Assembly: GCF_000987765.1 (NCBI RefSeq)
Contig: NZ_LAHP01000001.1
Location: 186,001-250,000 of the forward strand
Reading direction: 5' to 3'
From: Arsukibacterium sp. MJ3
Lineage (GTDB): Bacteria > Pseudomonadota > Gammaproteobacteria > Enterobacterales > Alteromonadaceae
Length of the DNA: 64,000 nt
This document shows positions 9,822 to 18,304 of this stretch, in pieces (position 1 is the first letter of the stretch; each line of letters opens with the position of its first letter). The position numbers and the translations under genes were made by a program. The notes under the pieces are model-generated. The model was not told the DNA's origin. It was given only the letters and a program-made list of their open reading frames with translations, and did no database searches.

Positions 9822-11678
9822 TTAAGGCAAACTGTGCTGTTGCTGGCTAAATTGCAATGGATTTGCCGGATAATAACATGCAGGACTTTGCGGTTGATGT
9901 TGAAAAAATCGGGTGTCTTTGTAAGGTAATTTCATAAAACCGCCAACACCTTCACCACTAATTAAAATAACTTTTTGCAGAATACTTTGCAGCAACGCCG
10001 CAAATTGAGGCTCAGCTGCTTTATCTAATAGCCGATAATAGCTATGCACCTTCATATACAGTGGGGTGACTTCAAAAATAATACAACCGGTGTGCCGGAC
10101 CAAGTTTAAGCAAGCAATATCATCCATGATGGCATCGGGTAAAACCAGTTGCTCATCAGGATCTTTTCCATCCTCAAAATAAGAATGCTGTTTGCTGGCG
10201 TCTTCTTGGCTTAGCACCGGTGCCAACTGGTAGGGTATTTTTGCTTTATCGGGCACAGTAAACGGCTGTTCTGTACTGTCTCTACTAATATGAATTGTAT
10301 TACGGGCATCAAATAAACAAGCTTTAAACACGCCTAATTTGCCAATTGCGCTGCCCAAACTCACCACATTATTAACCGCATGGCTAAACGCTATTTTAAG
10401 TTCTGTATTATATAAATTTAAACTTGAATCGATATATACCCCGGCCGCCTGCCAATGAATCGCTAAGCCCCCCACTACCGGATAACGGGCTAACCGGCCC
10501 ACTGCGGCAATAAAGGCTTTTTCAGTTTCGCCCATCCCTTCCAAATAATTTTTGTAATATCGCTCTAGTTGCACGTCATCAACATCACACAAATGGCTCT
10601 CTTCCTGGTGTTCTCGTAAGAAAGATTTGCGTGAGGAATACACCACCGTATCTAAATCCTGCTTTTGATCACTACACCATACTGGCAGCAGCGGCACATC
10701 GGCCAACAAGCTAACCGGTGGTAACACTAAGTGAGCTAAAGTAGCCATACGACTGATAAAATAATCCCCGGCTTGGTGGCGTAAAATACGATCTTCAGCC
10801 AACATGCTGTCAAGCATGGTAGCAAATTCAACCGGTAACCCTAAGCTACGGGCGGGTATTGCCAGTCGACCAAAGCGGCACGATTGCGCCGATGCTAACG
10901 CGTACAAGGTGCTGGCAACACCCTGCTCGTCAAAACGGGGACTGGATAATTCTCCACTGCGTTGCTCCGGACCAATAAAGTAGACGTCGCCCATTCGGGC
11001 ATTTGAATGCTGTAAATCGGCAGACATTAATTGCATAACGTTATTACATAAAAATTGACCTTGGCTATCCAGCTGAGCATGCACCGATGAGCCCCAATCA
11101 ATTAAACTCACTTTTCCGGTGTGCTCATCAAACACTACATTGGAAGGCTTAATATCGCCATGTACTATTGGGGTACTTTGGCCAAGCGTTTGCTGTTGCC
11201 TCAGGAAGTGTAATAACACGGCCAGTTGCGCCGCAATATCAATTAATAACCTAACTGACAGGCGCCCTACTTTCAGACTAAATTGTTCGAGGTCGAGGCC
11301 TTTAGCCCGTCCCATCATTAAAATGCCCTGCTTTTTTATCACCTGATAAGTAATATACGTCGGCACCGCCGGATGCTTAACTAATGACAGCATGTGCGCT
11401 TCATCAGCCAGCCGTTCCTGAATATGCTGAGCTAAATTAATCCGGGAAAACTTAAACACATACGATACGCCATCTTGACCAAAGCCGGCAAAAGCAAAAC
11501 CATAGGCACCCTTACCAATTAGTTCAATTTGCCTATAGCCTAGCTTTTCTAACTCTTCAACACACAACGCTACCCAATCCTTCAGCTTTTTAGCGTCATT
11601 CGCATTTAACAAATAAACCGATTGCTCTTCTGGTATATAAAAGTTACGCAGTTGATTTTTTTCAATTTTATCTGGCAT
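9822..11678 (-). CDS. Ser/Thr-kinase-like protein paired with AAA+ ATPase
   Basis: A 618-aa protein from the chosen start. The N-terminal part is a protein-kinase fold: glycine loop IGKGAYGFAFAG (about 55-65), candidate ATP lysine in VFKFSR (about 76), catalytic loop VHGDIKPSNVVF with Asp175, and metal-binding DWG (194-196) in place of the usual DFG. HGD replaces the canonical HRD, as in several bacterial kinases. From about residue 330 the protein has no motif I know. It is cytosolic with no membrane helix, unlike PknB-type receptors. The frame is open 35 codons upstream into the ATPase gene, but the ATG at 11678 lies 16 bases after that gene's stop and fits better. Substrate unknown; function with the ATPase is inferred. 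Confidence 0.82.
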   Translation of the reverse strand: MPDKIEKNQLRNFYIPEEQSVYLLNANDAKKLKDWVALCVEELEKLGYRQIELIGKGAYGFAFAGFGQDGVSYVFKFSRINLAQHIQERLADEAHMLSLVKHPAVPTYITYQVIKKQGILMMGRAKGLDLEQFSLKVGRLSVRLLIDIAAQLAVLLHFLRQQQTLGQSTPIVHGDIKPSNVVFDEHTGKVSLIDWGSSVHAQLDSQGQFLCNNVMQLMSADLQHSNARMGDVYFIGPEQRSGELSSPRFDEQGVASTLYALASAQSCRFGRLAIPARSLGLPVEFATMLDSMLAEDRILRHQAGDYFISRMATLAHLVLPPVSLLADVPLLPVWCSDQKQDLDTVVYSSRKSFLREHQEESHLCDVDDVQLERYYKNYLEGMGETEKAFIAAVGRLARYPVVGGLAIHWQAAGVYIDSSLNLYNTELKIAFSHAVNNVVSLGSAIGKLGVFKACLFDARNTIHISRDSTEQPFTVPDKAKIPYQLAPVLSQEDASKQHSYFEDGKDPDEQLVLPDAIMDDIACLNLVRHTGCIIFEVTPLYMKVHSYYRLLDKAAEPQFAALLQSILQKVILISGEGVGGFMKLPYKDTRFFQHQPQSPACYYPANPLQFSQQQHSLP

Positions 11679-11694
11679 ACGCGATGTGTCCGGG

Positions 11695-13155
11695 TTAAGC
11701 CATAACACAGCGCTGCTGCGCCCATTGCCGAAGTGCGGTGACGCGTTCTGCCATAACGACCGATAGCGGCTGTGTTTCTGCAAGCTCGGCCATTAAGTGA
11801 TTTAAACTAAAACCGCCGCCATCGCTGTGCAACCGGTAGCTGGCACTGACTACAGCTTGCTCTAGTTCAGCACCCGAAAAACCTTGCGCTAAGGCAATAC
11901 ATTGCGCCAGTTCATTATCATGCAGTGCTAAATTACGTCGCTGTAAATGCAACGCCAAAAGTGCTTTAATTTGCGCATTATCAGGTAAATCAACAAAGAA
12001 TATTTCATCAAAGCGGCCTTTACGCAATAACTCCGGCGCCAGCTCTTCAATATTATTCGAGGTAGCAACCATAAATACCGGTTTTGTCCGCTCGGCCATC
12101 CAAGTTAATAAGGTGCCCAGTATGCGGCGGGTAACGCCATTGTCATTATCACCACCGGCCAAGCCTTTTTCAATTTCATCTATCCAGAGCACACAGGGGG
12201 CCATGGCATCGGCCTGCGCCAGAGCCTGACTGAGATTTTTCTCGGTTTCACCAATATATTTATTATATAACGCTGCCATATCAAGCCGCAGTAACGGTAA
12301 GCCCCAACTGCCGGCGATGGCTTTAGCGGTAAGGCTTTTACCGGTACCTTGCACACCAGTTAACAATAAGCCTTTAGGGATGTCTTGGCTATTACTATTA
12401 AACGCTGGCTGGCGTTGAGTTAACCAACGTTTTAAATTGGCTAAGCCGACTACGTCGGCCAGGTTTTTGGTATCGTAAACCTGGCTTAAGGTACCGGCCG
12501 CTTGCAGCAAATTAAACTTTGCCCGGTTTATTCTGGGTAAATCGCTCGCGGTTATCGCACCATCATCGGCTATCGCTTTGTAGGCCAGTCGTTTTGCTTC
12601 ATCAAAAGTTAAACCGCGTAAGTTTTGCAATAAGGCACTAACATCTTCTGGCGCCATGTCTACGGGCTGACCATGCTGATGGCGATACATCTCGGCGGCT
12701 TCACTGATCATCTGTCGTAATTGCTGATCACTAGGTAATGACAATTGAAAGCGGTAGCTTAAGCGGGCTAATTCAGGTGGTGTTTGTAGTGCATAGCTTA
12801 AAAATACCAGCGTGTGTCCTAAACTCTCATGCGCCTGGGCAATTTCTTTTAAAAAGCGAATATGCCGCGGTTCATTTAAAAAAGGATGAAAATCGCATAA
12901 CACATAAATACCCGGGATCCGAGTACCTTTAATTTGGGCCAATACTTGCGCCGGTTCAGTATTAAACGCTTGTGGGCTGCTTTCACGGTCGGTACGCAAC
13001 AAGCCATCGGTAATAGTCCATTGAAATACCGGCCGCATTAAATTCATTGCCAGACGCTTTATTAAGGCCAGTGCCCGTAGTTCTTCATAAGTTTCAATAA
13101 TAATCAGCGGGCTTTTCGCCTGTACCAACACTCTTAAATCTTCAAATTCAACCAT
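11695..13155 (-). CDS. Ycf46-like AAA+ ATPase
   Basis: A 486-aa AAA+ ATPase of the Ycf46-like group. The N-terminal domain (1-200) opens with LIIIETYEELRA, the pattern seen in Ycf46 homologues. It is followed by a complete AAA module: Walker A GVQGTGKS (267-274), Walker B VLWIDEIEKG with Asp326-Glu327, sensor 1 MVATSNN, and arginine fingers in LLRKGRFDEIFFVDLP. No protease or membrane domain is fused. AGGG precedes the ATG by six bases. The kinase-like gene follows 16 bases after the stop, so the two are co-transcribed. Cyanobacterial Ycf46 has been linked to inorganic carbon use, but the role in gammaproteobacteria is unknown to me. Confidence 0.85.
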   Translation of the reverse strand: MVEFEDLRVLVQAKSPLIIIETYEELRALALIKRLAMNLMRPVFQWTITDGLLRTDRESSPQAFNTEPAQVLAQIKGTRIPGIYVLCDFHPFLNEPRHIRFLKEIAQAHESLGHTLVFLSYALQTPPELARLSYRFQLSLPSDQQLRQMISEAAEMYRHQHGQPVDMAPEDVSALLQNLRGLTFDEAKRLAYKAIADDGAITASDLPRINRAKFNLLQAAGTLSQVYDTKNLADVVGLANLKRWLTQRQPAFNSNSQDIPKGLLLTGVQGTGKSLTAKAIAGSWGLPLLRLDMAALYNKYIGETEKNLSQALAQADAMAPCVLWIDEIEKGLAGGDNDNGVTRRILGTLLTWMAERTKPVFMVATSNNIEELAPELLRKGRFDEIFFVDLPDNAQIKALLALHLQRRNLALHDNELAQCIALAQGFSGAELEQAVVSASYRLHSDGGGFSLNHLMAELAETQPLSVVMAERVTALRQWAQQRCVMA

Positions 13156-13191
13156 ATTTATTCCCTGTACCGGTCAAAATAACGACCATAA

Positions 13192-13219
13192 AAAAACCCA
13201 CCTTGCACCGTGGGTTTTT
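13192..13219 (-). terminator. Terminator of the bkd operon
   Basis: Perfect 10-bp stem AAAAACCCAC / GTGGGTTTTT with an 8-base loop, directly after the bkdB stop codon and followed by U-rich sequence on the minus strand. Confidence 0.92.
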
Positions 13220-13247
13220 AACAGAAACAGCTGAACTTGCCAACTGC

Positions 13248-14867
13248 TTAAATCATGTTAACCAGCATTGCCGAAGGCTGCTCCAAATAGTGCTTCCACA
13301 AATTGGTAAAGCGGGCAATGGTACCACCATCAATAATCCGGTGATCACCTGACCAGCTTATTTGCATCAGTTGTCTGGCTTCAACCTCGCCTTTGTCATT
13401 AAAGCGTGGCAAGGTTTGCACCTTTCCTAAAGCAACAATAGCCACTTCAGGCTTATTAATAATTGGCGTCGCAACTGTACCGCCAATGGCGCCAATATTA
13501 GAGATAGTAATAGTACCACCTTTAAGATCTGCCGGGCTAACCCGTCCCTCGCGAGCTGAGTCAGTCAATCGGCTTAGCTCACGTGCGATGTCGACAATTG
13601 ATTTGCTTTGACAGCTTTTAATGTTGGGAACTAATAAACCTACCTTAGAATCAACAGCAACACCAATATTGTGCTGGGCAAGAAAACGCAGCTCAGTACA
13701 GTCGCTATTGGGCTGGCTGTTCATTACTGGAAAATCTTTAATTGCCAATGATAATGCTTTCATAAAAAATGGCATCATCGTCAGCTTAACGCCTTGCTTA
13801 GCATAGTTATCTTTCAGGCTCAAACGTAGACTAATTAACGCCGTCAGATCTATTTCTTCACAGTAGGTAAAATGCGGAATAGTTGACACCGACTCAGCCA
13901 TTAACCGCGCCATTACCGCTTTAATACCTTTAATAGGTTCAACCCGGTCAGCAATGCCGGCAACGGAATTAATATGTTGTGCTGAACTGGCTTTGGCGCT
14001 ATCGCTGCTAGCAGTGGGGTCAGCACTACTACTGTCTGACTCAGTGCTGCTGGCAGCAAAGGCTTTTACGTCGTCTTTAAAAACCCGGCCTTTATCGCCT
14101 GAGCCGTTTACGTTGGTTAAATCGATATTTAGCTCACGTGCTAAACGACGCACCGCCGGGCTAGCGAGTGCTTTACCGCTGGCTGCTGACACTGCAGACT
14201 TATGGCTAGTTTGCCCGGTTGCAACAGGGTTGCTTGCTATGGTTTGGCTTGCCGGTGACGATGTCGAACTAGTGGCATCTGACGTCTGTCCGGCTATTTG
14301 CATGGCAAATAACGGTGAATGCACTTTAGCAATTTCGCCCTTAGCGTAATATAACTTACTGACAACACCAGAATACTTAGCCGGAATTTGTACCAGCGCT
14401 TTGTCGGTCATAACATCACAAACTGGCTGATCTTCTAAAATGGTATCGCCTTCAGCTACTAACCAGTCGACAATTTCACACTCAACAATACCTTCACCAA
14501 TGTCGGGTAAAATAAAGTCTTCAGTGGTTTCAGCGGCAGTATTAACAGGTTCAGCTTGCACCGTGGCCGTATTATTTGTTGCACCTTGCTTAACTGGTTG
14601 CGGTGTAGTGTCAGTAGTATCAACAATGTCGGCTATTTCCATAGCAAACAACGGAGCATGCACTTTAGCAATGTCACCTTTAGCATAATACAACTTGCTG
14701 ACAACACCGTTGTATACCGCCGGTATTTGCACCAGCGCTTTGTCGGTCATGACATCACAAACCGGTTGATCTTCTTTTATGGTGTCACCTTCGTTAACCA
14801 GCCATTCCACTATTTCACATTCAACGATACCTTCGCCGATATCCGGCAGTATAAAATCCTGTTTCAT
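13248..14867 (-). CDS. bkdB: Branched-chain 2-oxoacid dehydrogenase E2 (dihydrolipoyl acyltransferase)
   Basis: E2 core of the branched-chain 2-oxoacid dehydrogenase complex (539 aa), transferring acyl groups from the E1 thiamine intermediate to CoA. It carries two tandem lipoyl domains: residues 3-78, lipoyl lysine Lys43 in MTDKALVQIP; and 116-192, Lys156 in the identical motif. Ala/Ser/Thr linkers follow. A peripheral-subunit-binding domain spans about 233-270 (ASPAVRRLARELNIDL). The catalytic acyltransferase domain ends with the SGDHRIIDGG active-site motif. AAGG lies seven bases before the ATG, overlapping the bkdA2 stop. No E3 gene is nearby. Specificity for branched-chain acids is inferred from the E1 partners. 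Confidence 0.92.
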   Translation of the reverse strand: MKQDFILPDIGEGIVECEIVEWLVNEGDTIKEDQPVCDVMTDKALVQIPAVYNGVVSKLYYAKGDIAKVHAPLFAMEIADIVDTTDTTPQPVKQGATNNTATVQAEPVNTAAETTEDFILPDIGEGIVECEIVDWLVAEGDTILEDQPVCDVMTDKALVQIPAKYSGVVSKLYYAKGEIAKVHSPLFAMQIAGQTSDATSSTSSPASQTIASNPVATGQTSHKSAVSAASGKALASPAVRRLARELNIDLTNVNGSGDKGRVFKDDVKAFAASSTESDSSSADPTASSDSAKASSAQHINSVAGIADRVEPIKGIKAVMARLMAESVSTIPHFTYCEEIDLTALISLRLSLKDNYAKQGVKLTMMPFFMKALSLAIKDFPVMNSQPNSDCTELRFLAQHNIGVAVDSKVGLLVPNIKSCQSKSIVDIARELSRLTDSAREGRVSPADLKGGTITISNIGAIGGTVATPIINKPEVAIVALGKVQTLPRFNDKGEVEARQLMQISWSGDHRIIDGGTIARFTNLWKHYLEQPSAMLVNMI

Positions 14868-14876
14868 GCTGCCGCC

Positions 14877-15854
14877 TTAATAGTTAACCGAGCGCATAAT
14901 GGCTTCGTAGGTTTTTAGATGATCGGCAACGTATTCTTTTTCCAGTGCCAGCGGATACGGCGTATCCATGCCACACACGCGCTCAATCGGGCTTTCCAGA
15001 TGTAAAAAACAACGTTGTTGCATAGTGGCGGCAATTTCACCCGCGAAACCACCGGTTAACGGCGCTTCATGGTTGATCACCAACCGGCCGGTTTTTTCTA
15101 GCGAGGCGGCAACGGTATCTGCATCCCAGGGTAAAATGCTACGCAAGTCGATAACTTCGCAAGATACGCCCTGCTCGGCGGCCATTGCTACCGCTTTCTC
15201 AACTATTTCCATCTGAGCGCCCCAGGCTAATACGGTAACATCTTTACCTTCGCGCACTACCTCTGCTTTACCCAATTCAATTTCATAATACTCTTCAGGT
15301 ACTTCACCAGTTGACGCCCGATACAATTTTTTCGGCTCAAAAAATATCACCGGATCTTCACTGGCAATAGAGGCCAGTAATAAGCCTTTTGCCTGATAAG
15401 GATCGCGTGGAATAACCACTTTTAAGCCTGGAGTGTGCGCAAAATAGGCTTCAGGTGACTGGCTATGATAATGGCCGCCGGCAATACCGCCGCCATAGGG
15501 GCTTCGAAATACCAAGCCACCAACGTTGAATTCATTACCTGAACGATAGCGGAATTTTGCTGTTTCATTGACTATTTGGTCAAACGCCGGAAAAATATAG
15601 TCAGCAAACTGAATTTCAGCTACCGGCTTCATGCCTTGTGCGGCCATACCATTGGCAAAGCCAGCTATACCCTGCTCGGTCAGCGGAGTGTTAAAACAGC
15701 GCGCCTTACCGTATTTTTCCTGCAGCTTACTGGTGGCCCGAAACACCCCACCAAAATGGCCAACGTCTTCACCAAAACACACTACGGCATCATCTTTAGC
15801 CATAGCTAAATCAAGCGCATTATTAATCGCTTGTAGCATATTCATTTTTGCCAT
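14877..15854 (-). CDS. bkdA2: 2-oxoisovalerate dehydrogenase E1 beta subunit
   Basis: E1 beta subunit (325 aa) of the branched-chain 2-oxoacid dehydrogenase, forming the thiamine-diphosphate site with E1 alpha. Family landmarks include [19 protein letters not shown] near residue 27, [14 protein letters not shown], and [20 protein letters not shown], which is characteristic of branched-chain E1 beta rather than pyruvate dehydrogenase. Its ATG overlaps the bkdA1 stop in TAATG, and bkdB begins ten bases after its own stop, so the three subunits are made from one message. The length is normal and no residue looks missing. Confidence 0.94.
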   Translation of the reverse strand: MAKMNMLQAINNALDLAMAKDDAVVCFGEDVGHFGGVFRATSKLQEKYGKARCFNTPLTEQGIAGFANGMAAQGMKPVAEIQFADYIFPAFDQIVNETAKFRYRSGNEFNVGGLVFRSPYGGGIAGGHYHSQSPEAYFAHTPGLKVVIPRDPYQAKGLLLASIASEDPVIFFEPKKLYRASTGEVPEEYYEIELGKAEVVREGKDVTVLAWGAQMEIVEKAVAMAAEQGVSCEVIDLRSILPWDADTVAASLEKTGRLVINHEAPLTGGFAGEIAATMQQRCFLHLESPIERVCGMDTPYPLALEKEYVADHLKTYEAIMRSVNY

Positions 15855-17038
15855 TAATCCATTCTCCCCGACGTCACCGGATAAGCATCCGGGTATTTTC
15901 TGATATGTTGTTTTAATTCGTCTAATTGTTGTTGTAGCGCCGGGATCGGCTGGTGATACACATCAGATATCAGGTGTTCTATACCTGGTTTTGCCACTTT
16001 CTCAGCCACTTTCAGTGCATCCAGAATTTCAGTACGCAGTGCTTCAATACTGGCTTTGTCTGCAGCGTCGTCTAACCAGCCCTGTTTAACTAACCATAAA
16101 CGAAAGCGGGAAATAGGGTCGGTTTTACGCCACATTTCTTCTTCTTCTTTCGAACGATAGCCACTGGGATCATCAGACGATGAATGCGCGCCTAAGCGAT
16201 ACGCCATGGCTTCAATTAATACTGGTTCGTTATGCTCCAGCGCATAATCACGAGCCATTTTAGTAGCCTGATACACTGCCAAAATATCGGCGCCGTCTAC
16301 CCGCAACGCTTTCATACCATAACCTACCGCCCGACAAGCAATGCCGTCACCAACAAACTGTTCGTTGGCCGGAGTTGAAATGGCATAGCCATTATTGCGA
16401 CAAAAGAACAGTACCGGCGCTTTATGCACCGCCGCCATATTTAATCCGGCGTGAAAATCACCTTCTGATGCAGCACCTTCACCGAAATAACAAATAGTGG
16501 TTTTATTTAAGCCCCGTAATTTCTGGGCATAAGCATAGCCACTGGCTTGCGGAATTTGTGTGCCCAAAGGCGATGAAATCGTCATGTAGTAAATGTCTTT
16601 ACTACCGTAGTGCACCGGCATCTGCCGGCCTTTACCAAGATCTTTTTCATTAGAAAACAGCTGATTCATAAACTGCTCTAAAGTAAAGCCGCGATAACGC
16701 AAGGCACCCTGCTCGCGATATTGCGCCATAATCATGTCTTGCTCATCCAGCGCGGCAGCACTGCCGACCGTAGTGGCTTCCTCGCCTAAACACTGCATAT
16801 AAAAGCTGATGCGGCCCTGGCGCTGTGCGGCTAACATGCGCTCATCTAATACCCGGGTGAACACCATAGTGTTGTACATTTTCAAGGCGGTTTCTTTGTC
16901 TACCGTTGGGGTATCAGCACCGTCATACAGGTTGCCATCATCTTTTAAAATACACAGAGTAGGAATTTTTAACGCATCACCGGCAGTAAAAGCTGCAGAA
17001 TGCACCGTGGTGATGGTGGCGTTATTAGGGTTTTTCAT
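15854..17038 (-). CDS. bkdA1: 2-oxoisovalerate dehydrogenase E1 alpha subunit
   Basis: E1 alpha subunit (394 aa from the chosen start), decarboxylating the 2-oxoacids of valine, leucine and isoleucine with thiamine diphosphate. The TPP-binding region is visible as [16 protein letters not shown] through [10 protein letters not shown], and the loop [13 protein letters not shown] corresponds to the phosphorylation loop of eukaryotic E1 alpha. The frame can be extended eight codons to a GTG at 17062, but the ATG at 17038 has GAG-type Shine-Dalgarno sequence about eight bases upstream. It is the first gene of the bkd operon. A LiuR-like palindrome lies about 55 bases upstream, which suggests induction on branched-chain amino acids. 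Confidence 0.93.
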   Translation of the reverse strand: MKNPNNATITTVHSAAFTAGDALKIPTLCILKDDGNLYDGADTPTVDKETALKMYNTMVFTRVLDERMLAAQRQGRISFYMQCLGEEATTVGSAAALDEQDMIMAQYREQGALRYRGFTLEQFMNQLFSNEKDLGKGRQMPVHYGSKDIYYMTISSPLGTQIPQASGYAYAQKLRGLNKTTICYFGEGAASEGDFHAGLNMAAVHKAPVLFFCRNNGYAISTPANEQFVGDGIACRAVGYGMKALRVDGADILAVYQATKMARDYALEHNEPVLIEAMAYRLGAHSSSDDPSGYRSKEEEEMWRKTDPISRFRLWLVKQGWLDDAADKASIEALRTEILDALKVAEKVAKPGIEHLISDVYHQPIPALQQQLDELKQHIRKYPDAYPVTSGRMD

Positions 17039-17091
17039 GGCTATCTCTTGGTTTGTGGACACACTGTCGATTATCGTTATTTGCCCGGAAC

Positions 17092-17107
17092 TTTACCTTT
17101 ACGTAAA
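17092..17107. promoter_or_regulatory. LiuR-like operator upstream of bkd operon
   Basis: TTTACCTTTACGTAAA is one mismatch away from a perfect dyad TTTACGT-NN-ACGTAAA. As I recall, this is the form of the binding motif of LiuR, the MerR-family regulator of branched-chain amino acid degradation. It lies 54 bases before the bkdA1 ATG. A related perfect dyad sits at the etf genes (32402-32417). Confidence 0.6.
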
Positions 17108-17132
17108 CTGCATTGCAACCGTCGCCAGGTAC

Positions 17133-17166
17133 AAAAAAACCTGACGGCTTGCAGAGCTGTCAGGTT
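17133..17166 (-). terminator. Terminator of astE-like gene
   Basis: AACCTGAC and GTCAGGTT flank a 13-base region that can pair further, followed on the minus strand by a run of seven T. It lies 46 bases beyond the astE-like stop and upstream of the bkd operator. Confidence 0.88.
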
Positions 17167-17211
17167 ATATTTACTGTCTGTCACACTGGTATTAACCGTA
17201 AACCAAGCATT

Positions 17212-18258
17212 TTACTGCAGATTGTCGGTAACTGACGTGGGCCTGACCATTAACATCGCGCGCTGACCTACCGCCACTTTCGCATTAGGAAATATTAAGG
17301 CTTCGCCCTCATGCTCTACCCGATATTCAATATCACCATCAGTTGCCAGCAAGGTACCAGGTGGATAGCAGGTGAAATTTTCAATATCATCAGCAAAGCG
17401 TAATTTAAAATCCTGTGTTTGTTTTATAATAGCGCGATATACCTGAAAAATATTGAACTGGCTGGCATCAAAAGCGGCTGCTTTTACGGGCTCGGCCTGA
17501 ATAAAGGCCCGTAAGCTCGCCTCCACTTTAGCAAAATTTGCCATAGTGTTCTGTCCAAACGGCTTTACCTTACCCAGTTCAATAGTAAAAGAATTGGCTT
17601 GATGGGTGTTCGACGCGTAATAACTAAAGGTAGTTGCTGGCGTTTGCATTAACAGCACAGTATTTACCCCACACGCGGCTAAAAAAGCCAGCTCAGCCTG
17701 CTGCCAGGGCTTATCGTGCAGATAAGGATACACCGCAAATTTTTCAAAGCGCGAGCCGCGAATAGCGGTATGTAAATCATACAAACTACGACTACGCGTT
17801 ACCAACTCGGTTACGGGTAACTGCTGGTAAAACTGACTAACGTACTGCTCTAATGCTTTTGCCCGCTGCCGCTCAGCATTTATTACACCAGCGCCGTTAC
17901 TGTGCTGGCCTGAAAACAACCGATTAAGATTCTCAGTAATTTCCCGGCTACCAGCATTAATGGCTGGCGGATTGCCAAACAGCATTAACAATCTTACTTT
18001 GGGTAGTAAACGCTCTGTCAGAATATCCTGCACAATAGCCGCGCATATTTCGATAGGGGCGGTTTCGTTGCCATGTATGCCACAAGACAACACCAGATCC
18101 TCAGTGGTAGCACTGGCAGGCTCAAAGCAAATAACTCCCGTGTCCCATACCTGAACCAGCGTGTTGTTTGTTAAGGTAAAACGCAGTGGCGCCAACCCCG
18201 TTGGGTTAGCTAAGGTAAGTGCTAAAAAATCACCGGCCGGGATTGGCTGCTGCAACAT
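17212..18258 (-). CDS. astE: Succinylglutamate desuccinylase (AstE)-like zinc hydrolase
   Basis: A 348-aa zinc carboxypeptidase-fold enzyme of the AstE/aspartoacylase family. AstE performs the last step of the arginine succinyltransferase pathway, splitting succinylglutamate to succinate and glutamate. Metal ligands are visible as His62 and Glu65 in SCGIHGNETAP and His163 in DLHTAIRGS; FGNPPAINAG is also AstE-like. GGAG lies about seven bases before the ATG. The gene stands alone, without astA, astB or astD beside it, between the bkd operon and the diguanylate cyclase gene. The exact substrate is therefore less certain than the family. Confidence 0.85.
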   Translation of the reverse strand: MLQQPIPAGDFLALTLANPTGLAPLRFTLTNNTLVQVWDTGVICFEPASATTEDLVLSCGIHGNETAPIEICAAIVQDILTERLLPKVRLLMLFGNPPAINAGSREITENLNRLFSGQHSNGAGVINAERQRAKALEQYVSQFYQQLPVTELVTRSRSLYDLHTAIRGSRFEKFAVYPYLHDKPWQQAELAFLAACGVNTVLLMQTPATTFSYYASNTHQANSFTIELGKVKPFGQNTMANFAKVEASLRAFIQAEPVKAAAFDASQFNIFQVYRAIIKQTQDFKLRFADDIENFTCYPPGTLLATDGDIEYRVEHEGEALIFPNAKVAVGQRAMLMVRPTSVTDNLQ

Positions 18259-18304
18259 ATATTACTCCATATTATGGTCAAACCGCTAACTGACTTTAAA
18301 ACGA

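Noticed and set aside
13393-14918. Plus-strand genes opposite bkdB and bkdA2
   Set aside because: These frames are low-complexity reverse complements of the lipoyl and linker coding sequence and do not look like proteins.
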